NCBI GenBank assembly: GCA_007123785.1
Contig: SLGL01000374.1
Coordinates: 1-11,879 of the forward strand
Direction of reading: 5' to 3'
Length of the DNA: 11,879 nt
DNA from: Balneolaceae bacterium
GTDB taxonomy: Bacteria > Bacteroidota > Rhodothermia > Balneolales > Balneolaceae
The notes beneath the pieces are model-generated. The model saw only the letters and a program-made list of their open reading frames with translations, made no database searches and was not told the origin of the DNA. A program made the position numbers and the translations under genes. Below are positions 8,035 through 11,879 of the stretch, one piece after another (the first letter of the stretch is position 1; each line of letters opens with the position of its first letter).

Positions 8035-8367
8035 TTATTCAATCAGATGATTGATTCCCGTTGTCTTTTCCACATCCACCACAAATGCAATTCCGTTGCC
8101 CGGCTCATTCAGTTTTGACGCTTTCACGATAGCTTCCAGTACTTTTTCGGTGCGATCAGCCGGTATAAGTGTGAGGATAATATCTTTCTCAGGTTCTATT
8201 GTAAATGAAAAAAGTTTGGCTTTTTCGTGAATTCCAGACCCACGTCCGGTAATGATTGTTCCGCCTTCGGCCCCGGCTTCCAGTGAAGAATCGATCACAG
8301 AGCCGCAGTATCCCTTGTTCACGATAGTGACAATCAACTGGAACTCCATTTCCTTGTTTTTACTCAT
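8035..8367 (-). CDS. PII-like signalling protein (second of two)
   Basis: The protein has 110 residues with the ferredoxin-like alternation of PII proteins: a first strand FQLIVTIV (9-16), helix, AGAEGGTIITGRGSG (31-45), a strand at IILTLIP (63-69), helix, and the terminal GNGIAFVVDVEK (90-101). It aligns without gaps to its upstream neighbour. By manual comparison with canonical GlnB/GlnK, the T-loop is slightly shorter and lacks the uridylylated tyrosine. The 2-oxoglutarate-contacting glutamine of GRQKG is replaced, the GDGK lysine is absent and the C-terminal RIRTG arginines are missing. It is unlikely to be a GlnD-modified nitrogen regulator. It lies 18 bases after the first PII gene and 6 bases before the thioredoxin-fold gene. 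Inferred role: a regulator of the DUF1538 proteins, possibly as a mixed trimer with its paralogue. Confidence 0.85.
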   Translation of the reverse strand: MSKNKEMEFQLIVTIVNKGYCGSVIDSSLEAGAEGGTIITGRGSGIHEKAKLFSFTIEPEKDIILTLIPADRTEKVLEAIVKASKLNEPGNGIAFVVDVEKTTGINHLIE

Positions 8368-8385
8368 GGTTTTATGATCTGTTAA

Positions 8386-8727
8386 TTAAAAATCTTTTTC
8401 AAGCAGATGGGCGATCCCGCAGATGCTTTTGCTGTTAACAACAAAAGCAATACCGGTCCCCGGTTTATCGAGCCGAACTGCAGCATTTACTTTTGATATG
8501 ACCCGGTCAACTATCGGATCGGGAATTAAACAGAGAATCACCGCTTTCTCCGGTTCCACTTTCACTCCGAAAATAGAACCGGTGTCGTGCTTACCGGTTC
8601 CACGCCCTTGAATTACGGTTCCACCCTCGGCTCCTGCTTTTTTGCACGCTTTAACCACACGCCTGGAAAGGTTCTTTTTTACAATTATAAACAAGAGTTT
8701 AAATTCATCGCCAACTTTGTCAATCAT
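8386..8727 (-). CDS. PII-like signalling protein (first of two)
   Basis: The protein has 113 residues and the same fold pattern as the next gene: FKLLFIIV (9-16), AGAEGGTVIQGRGTG (31-45), VILCLIPD (63-70) and GTGIAFVVNSK (90-100). The AGAEGGT and GRG cores are identical in the two copies, while the T-loop residues differ (KHDTGSIFGVKVEPEK against IHEKAKLFSFTIEPEK), so the copies may contact different partners or ligands. The canonical T-loop tyrosine and GDGK lysine are absent. The start ATG overlaps the end of the DUF1538 gene by 8 bases (ATGATTGA), which implies translational coupling and matched amounts. This is strong contextual evidence that the PII protein acts on the membrane protein. 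Confidence 0.87.
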   Translation of the reverse strand: MIDKVGDEFKLLFIIVKKNLSRRVVKACKKAGAEGGTVIQGRGTGKHDTGSIFGVKVEPEKAVILCLIPDPIVDRVISKVNAAVRLDKPGTGIAFVVNSKSICGIAHLLEKDF

Positions 8728-9451
8728 CGGATCTGGATTCTTTAAACTTATAAATTAAACCAAGGGTTAAAACGGTCAAAATCGGGGCAAGAGCCACCAA
8801 TGCAATCATACCGAAACCATCAAGTAACGGGTCTCTGTCATCAAGAGTCTCTGAAAAACCGAGTGCAATTGCAAGAATAAACGTTACGGTCATAGGGCCG
8901 GTTGCCACACCACCCGCATCAAATGCGATGGAAGTAAATGTTTCTGTTGAAAATATCGCCATAGTCAGAGCCAGAAAATAGCCCGGGCCGATAAAATACC
9001 AGAGTGGTATGCCATAAATAATTCTCGCCATTGCCAGAGCGATAGAGATCGCAACACCAACAGAGAGCGTGTAAAGCATCAGTTTCGAGGGAATATAACC
9101 GCCCGATACTTTATCCACCTCGGTATTCAGTACTCTAACGGCAGGTTCAGCAAATGTTGCAACAAAGCCGAGTAGAAAGCCGACAGGTATCAGCACCCAT
9201 TGGTAATCCCACTCGCCCACAATATCACCTATTTCGCGGCCTACCGGCAGGAAACCTACATGCACTCCCTGCAAAAACAGGGCAAGGCCTATAAACGTCA
9301 ATGCAACTCCAATAATAATATCTTTTACTTTTTTCCAGGGCAGTTTTAGCATAAAAATCTGGAAAAAGAGAAAAAAGAGAAGCAGTGGGACCAGCGCCAT
9401 AGAGACTTCCTGAAGAACTTCACCAAATCCGTAGAAAATTTTCACATCCAT
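8720..9451 (-). CDS. DUF1538 integral membrane protein (second of two)
   Basis: The protein has 243 residues, mostly hydrophobic, with about six membrane segments (roughly 18-36, 44-62, 84-103, 124-143, 150-168 and 212-235) and a probable further hydrophobic or re-entrant stretch at 176-200. The conserved motifs are GVHVGFLPVG (62-71), FAEPAVRVL (100-108), ALAMARIIY (138-146) and AFDAGGVATGPMTVTF (176-191). All recur at matching places in the upstream gene. The glycine-rich, acidic, non-helical motifs placed in membrane segments suggest a transport path, but the substrate is not known to me. It starts 5 bases after the previous gene, with an AGGGTAG upstream, and overlaps the first PII gene by 8 bases. 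The family is normally annotated as a domain of unknown function. Confidence 0.82.
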   Translation of the reverse strand: MDVKIFYGFGEVLQEVSMALVPLLLFFLFFQIFMLKLPWKKVKDIIIGVALTFIGLALFLQGVHVGFLPVGREIGDIVGEWDYQWVLIPVGFLLGFVATFAEPAVRVLNTEVDKVSGGYIPSKLMLYTLSVGVAISIALAMARIIYGIPLWYFIGPGYFLALTMAIFSTETFTSIAFDAGGVATGPMTVTFILAIALGFSETLDDRDPLLDGFGMIALVALAPILTVLTLGLIYKFKESRSDD

Positions 9452-9456
9452 AGTTT

Positions 9457-10155
9457 CTACCCTAAAAAGATTCCAAGCAGCAACACTGCAATTAAGGGGC
9501 CGATTGAGGCAAGCGCAACCAGTCCAAATCCGTTGACAGATTTATCGTCACTTCGAAGAACTGAAGCAATTCCCACTCCAAAAGCAAGGATAAATGGAAC
9601 AGCCATTGGGCCTGTGGTAACCCCGCCCGCATCAAAAGAAATGGGAATAAACTCTTCAGGTATCCAGGGTGAAAGTGCAAGGGCAAAAACCACAATATAC
9701 CCGGCAATTAAAAGCCATTTAATAGAGATTTCAAATATAATTCGTGCCATAGAAAGGGCAACAAAAATACCGAGTCCGATAGCAACGGGAAAAATAAGTG
9801 TCCACTTTCCGATACCGCCGTCAGAAACCTGATCAACATATGCCGAGAGAACGTGCACATCCGGCTCTGCCACCGTTACGGCAAATCCAAGAATAAAACT
9901 GAATAGTAAAATCACCCACACTTTACCGGTACCAGGCAGTGCCGATCCGATCATCTCACCCACCGGCAAGAGCCCGATATGTACGCCGATCAAAAAAAAG
10001 GCCAGCCCTACTGATACAAAAATTACTCCAATTAAAAATTGCAGCACCGATTCAAACGGCAGCCAAATCAGGGTGTACTGTAGAATGAGAACAAGAACAG
10101 TGATGGGCATAATGGCGTAAACCACTTCCCAGATTGTTTCTTCTACGGTTTGCAT
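9457..10155 (-). CDS. DUF1538 integral membrane protein (first of two, operon leader)
   Basis: The protein has 232 residues and the same topology and motifs as the next gene: GVHIGLLPVG (57-66), VAEPDVHVL (95-103), ALSMARIIF (133-141) and SFDAGGVTTGPMAVPF (173-188), then a final hydrophobic helix (about 211-231). An internal symmetry is possible: each protein has one glycine-rich GxHxGxLPVG/AEP unit in the first half and one FDAGG..TGP unit in the second. Two consecutive genes encoding different but homologous copies suggest a heteromeric complex. The ATG at 10155 has no strong Shine-Dalgarno sequence. A hairpin with a T-tract and a palindrome (10179-10227) lie in its leader, so control by attenuation or an operator is possible. 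No promoter could be fixed with confidence. Confidence 0.82.
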   Translation of the reverse strand: MQTVEETIWEVVYAIMPITVLVLILQYTLIWLPFESVLQFLIGVIFVSVGLAFFLIGVHIGLLPVGEMIGSALPGTGKVWVILLFSFILGFAVTVAEPDVHVLSAYVDQVSDGGIGKWTLIFPVAIGLGIFVALSMARIIFEISIKWLLIAGYIVVFALALSPWIPEEFIPISFDAGGVTTGPMAVPFILAFGVGIASVLRSDDKSVNGFGLVALASIGPLIAVLLLGIFLG

Positions 10156-10178
10156 TCAAAATAGCTTTGGGGTTCAGT

Positions 10179-10199
10179 TAACCTGAATTATGCAGGTTA
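10179..10199. promoter_or_regulatory. Palindrome upstream of the DUF1538/PII operon, related to the 2264-2315 arms
   Basis: TAACCTG (10179-10185) and CAGGTTA (10193-10199) are perfect inverted arms around AATTATG. Read on the minus strand the sequence is TAACCTGCATAATTCAGG. This matches 15 of 16 positions of TAACCTGCATTATTCA in the arms of the 52-base element near 2264. It lies 24 bases upstream of the first DUF1538 start. It may be a repressor or activator site, or the remnant of one transposon end. Confidence 0.45.
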
Positions 10200-10204
10200 G
10201 ATCA

Positions 10205-10227
10205 TAAAAACGCAAAATAATGCGTTT
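10205..10227 (-). terminator. Hairpin plus T-tract in the DUF1538 leader (terminator or attenuator candidate)
   Basis: On the minus strand AAACGCA, a 6-base loop and TGCGTTT (10227-10208) form a perfect 7-base stem. Its descending arm continues into a short T-tract (TGCGTTTTTATG). This is terminator-like but AT-rich and weak. It lies about 170 bases after the esterase stop and about 50 bases before the DUF1538 start. It could end the esterase transcript or attenuate the operon. Confidence 0.35.
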
Positions 10228-10393
10228 AGCGGTGAATTGTATGCTTCAATAAAGAAGAGGAAGTTTTAATTATCCTAAAATTAAGGTCTCAGTACTTTAA
10301 TTCCCGGTTTATCTGCTGATAGCTGAATGCGGAAGTCTGCTTGTAATTGATATCCGACAAATTTCAACCACTAAACACGTCAAAAATAACAAA

Positions 10394-11068
10394 TCAAGGA
10401 GCCGATAGCACACGGTCTATTATTTTATTTACCTCTTCAATCTCATCGGCATTTACGGTGTGGCCCATACCCGGATATATTTTTTTAGTAACATCTGCCT
10501 TCAGCTTATCAAAAACGGCTGCACTCTCGTGAACCCGCTCAACGGGGATATGCGGGTCTATATCGGAACAGCCAACAAAGTACGGTGTCCCATCCAGCGT
10601 GCCGCTGTAATTATCGGCATCAACCGAATTACCAATCAACCCGCCGCTGAGTGCCACTAATCCTCCATATCGTGCGGGATGACGTGCCACAAATTCCGAT
10701 GCCAGGCAAGCTCCCTGAGAGAATCCCAGTAAAATAATTTTTTCTTTGGGTAATCCACTGGATTCAAGGTTTTCAATGATATCAAAAATGGCCTGAAGTC
10801 CGGATGAGAGGCCCGGCTCATTACGCACCGTGGGTTCCAGGAACGAATAAGGATACCAGGTAGATTGACTTGCCCGCGGAGCTGCAAAATGAAAGCCTGA
10901 GGTGTCACCCAGGTCGTTGGCAAGAGTGAGAATGCTCTCTGCAGAAGCACCGCGCCCGTGAACCATCACCATAGCGGCTTTGGCATCTTCCGGGCTATCA
11001 CCAGCTGTTACAGTTCCTGTTTTTTGATGAGGTCCCTGAAATGGATTGTCTGAACTGGCTTTGAACAT
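10394..11068 (-). CDS. Phospholipase/carboxylesterase-type alpha/beta hydrolase
   Basis: The protein has 224 residues, a typical length for the small carboxylesterase/lysophospholipase family (Abhydrolase_2). The oxyanion-hole segment is MVMVHGRGAS (33-42), the nucleophile S117 sits in GFSQG (115-119), the catalytic aspartate is probably D171 in SDIDPHIP, and the histidine is H203 in GMGHTV. There is no signal peptide, so it should hydrolyse small esters or thioesters in the cytoplasm. The substrate is not identifiable. The ATG at 11068 lacks a Shine-Dalgarno sequence, and a perfect 8-base-stem hairpin lies 10 bases upstream of it. It is co-directional with the DUF1538 operon but separated from it by 238 bases, and divergent from the hydrolase-OsmC gene. 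Confidence 0.85.
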   Translation of the reverse strand: MFKASSDNPFQGPHQKTGTVTAGDSPEDAKAAMVMVHGRGASAESILTLANDLGDTSGFHFAAPRASQSTWYPYSFLEPTVRNEPGLSSGLQAIFDIIENLESSGLPKEKIILLGFSQGACLASEFVARHPARYGGLVALSGGLIGNSVDADNYSGTLDGTPYFVGCSDIDPHIPVERVHESAAVFDKLKADVTKKIYPGMGHTVNADEIEEVNKIIDRVLSAP

Positions 11069-11078
11069 AAGTCTGCAG

Positions 11079-11097
11079 AACGGATCGCCGATCCGTT
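11079..11097. repeat. Hairpin AACGGATC-GCC-GATCCGTT
   Basis: The arms 11079-11086 and 11090-11097 are perfect complements of 8 bases around the loop GCC. On the minus strand the structure would sit 10 bases before the esterase ATG, where it could occlude ribosome access. It is one of a pair with 11147-11165. Confidence 0.75.
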
Positions 11098-11146
11098 TCC
11101 TCTGAATATTTTAAAATTTTAGGTTTACTTTTTTGACGCAATGTAC

Positions 11147-11165
11147 AACGGACAGCCTGTCCGTT
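11147..11165. repeat. Hairpin AACGGACA-GCC-TGTCCGTT
   Basis: The arms 11147-11154 and 11158-11165 are perfect complements of 8 bases with the same GCC loop as the hairpin 68 bases before it. The only differences from that hairpin are the two loop-proximal base pairs, which change on both sides together. This points to a repeated structured element (a REP-like or binding-site repeat) rather than coincidence. Confidence 0.75.
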
Positions 11166-11371
11166 TATCCCGGTCTTTGAAAGATCCGGGTATCACTTTA
11201 TATGTATACTATCTTAGATGGTCTAAAAATATGACAATTACTTTGTTCATAAATATCCCCTGCCAGACAAGCTTGCCCGGCACACAAAGTTAACAACACC
11301 TTATTCGGCTGCAAAGCCTTATAAAGCAAATAACTGCTGAATTCATTCCGCCAAATTAGTACATTAAAGCC

Positions 11372-11879
11372 ATGAAATCAGAAAAAATTACTTTCAAAGG
11401 AGCTTTAGGGGAAAAACTTTCCGGACGTATTGATATGCCGGAAGGAGAATCTCGTGCTTGTGCCCTTTTTGCACACTGCTTTACCTGTTCAAAAAACCTG
11501 AGAGCTGTTGGGAACATTACCTCTGCTCTGGCTGAGAAAGGAATTGAAACACTCCGTTTCGATTTTACAGGACTGGGTGAAAGTGCCGGTGATTTTGCCG
11601 ATACCAATTTCAGCTCTAACATAGACGATCTTGTAGCAGCGGCAAATTATTTAAAGTCCAGAAATATGTCGCCTTCTATTCTGATCGGTCATTCGCTGGG
11701 TGGTGCGGCCGTACTTCAGGCGGCTCACAAAATCGGCTCATCAAAAGCGGTGGTAACTATCGGGGCACCTTCCGAACCGAAACATGTAGAAAAACATTTT
11801 GAATCTCATAAAAAGGAGATTGAAGAAAAAGGGGAAGCTGTTGTGAAGCTTGCCGGACGCTCATTTAAAGTAAAAAAAC
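11372..11879 (+). CDS. Alpha/beta hydrolase, probably the N-terminal half of a hydrolase-OsmC fusion (3' end outside window)
   Basis: From the ATG at 11372 the frame stays open to the window end (169 codons), starting MKSEKITFKG. The segment ALFAHCFTCSKNL (31-43) is the oxyanion-hole region, LRFDFTGLGES (61-71) follows, and S108 in GHSLGG (106-111) is the nucleophile. FAHCFTCSK together with FDFTGLG, NFSSNIDDL and the later KLAGRSFKVKK is characteristic, as I recall the family, of bifunctional alpha/beta hydrolase/OsmC proteins of about 400 residues. Their C-terminal OsmC domain is linked to organic hydroperoxide reduction. The OsmC part would lie beyond the window, so the fusion is inferred. 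No signal peptide. No strong Shine-Dalgarno sequence precedes the start. Divergent from the esterase. Confidence 0.85.
   Translation, partial: MKSEKITFKGALGEKLSGRIDMPEGESRACALFAHCFTCSKNLRAVGNITSALAEKGIETLRFDFTGLGESAGDFADTNFSSNIDDLVAAANYLKSRNMSPSILIGHSLGGAAVLQAAHKIGSSKAVVTIGAPSEPKHVEKHFESHKKEIEEKGEAVVKLAGRSFKVKK

Larger units (their letters stand above)
11069..11371. other. 303-base divergent intergenic region with three hairpins
   Basis: This region must hold promoters for both the esterase (minus) and the hydrolase-OsmC gene (plus). No coding frame is convincing. It contains two near-identical hairpins (11079-11097 and 11147-11165) and a third imperfect one at 11169-11190 (CCCGG opposite CCGGG, closing a TCTTTGAAAGA core). 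An AT-rich stretch near 11195-11215 (TATATGTATACT) could be a -10 region for the plus-strand gene, but I see no matching -35. Confidence 0.5.

Noticed and set aside
10264..10293. Possible TPP riboswitch fragments on the minus strand (CTGAGA at 10292-10287 followed by GGATAAT at 10275-10269).
   Set aside because: The spacing is too short, the ACCTGA and GCGTAGGGA parts are missing and the downstream genes are unrelated to thiamine.
11356..11622. An 88-codon minus-strand frame at the right edge.
   Set aside because: It is antisense to the hydrolase with the GHSLGG and FDFTGLG motifs, which is the real gene.

Overview
Organism. The window probably comes from a Gram-negative member of the Bacteroidota/Balneolota/Rhodothermota group, and a marine Balneolales-like lineage is a reasonable guess. 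The basis is a TonB-dependent receptor, an OprO/OprP-type porin, a GCS2-CBS fusion, mostly weak or absent Shine-Dalgarno sequences and moderate GC content. This placement is an inference from gene content; no rRNA or other marker gene is present.

Layout. (1) At 1-2087 two co-directional minus-strand genes encode paralogous glutamate-cysteine-ligase-like (GCS2) proteins. The upstream one is complete (144-2087, with a C-terminal CBS pair) and the downstream one is cut by the window edge. (2) The divergent intergenic region 2088-2348 carries a 52-base element with perfect 18-base inverted arms. It separates them from a plus-strand kynureninase-like PLP enzyme (2349-3536). (3) A 303-base gap precedes a plus-strand TonB-dependent receptor (3840-5840), which converges on a minus-strand OprO/P-like porin (5857-7101). 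(4) At 7210-10155 a tightly packed minus-strand operon reads, in transcription order: DUF1538 membrane protein, DUF1538 membrane protein, PII-like, PII-like, FrnE/DsbA-like thioredoxin-fold protein, and a small ORF that appears frameshifted. The porin lies 108 bases downstream on the same strand. (5) A serine esterase (10394-11068, minus) is divergent from an alpha/beta hydrolase that looks like the N-terminal half of a hydrolase-OsmC fusion (11372 to the window end). Their shared 303-base intergenic region contains two near-identical hairpins whose differences are compensatory.

How the genes work together. The most distinctive unit is the DUF1538/DUF1538/PII/PII/FrnE operon. Two paralogous polytopic membrane proteins are translated almost continuously with two small paralogous PII-fold proteins, as expected of a transporter or channel controlled by a dedicated PII-type sensor (compare AmtB-GlnK and SbtA-SbtB). 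Both PII proteins lack the canonical T-loop tyrosine and several canonical ATP and 2-oxoglutarate binding residues, so they probably do not sense nitrogen in the usual way. The substrate and the ligand cannot be read from the sequence. A sequence motif (TAACCTGCATWATTCA) is shared between the palindrome upstream of this operon and the 52-base element at 2264-2315. It is either a transposon-end footprint or an operator.
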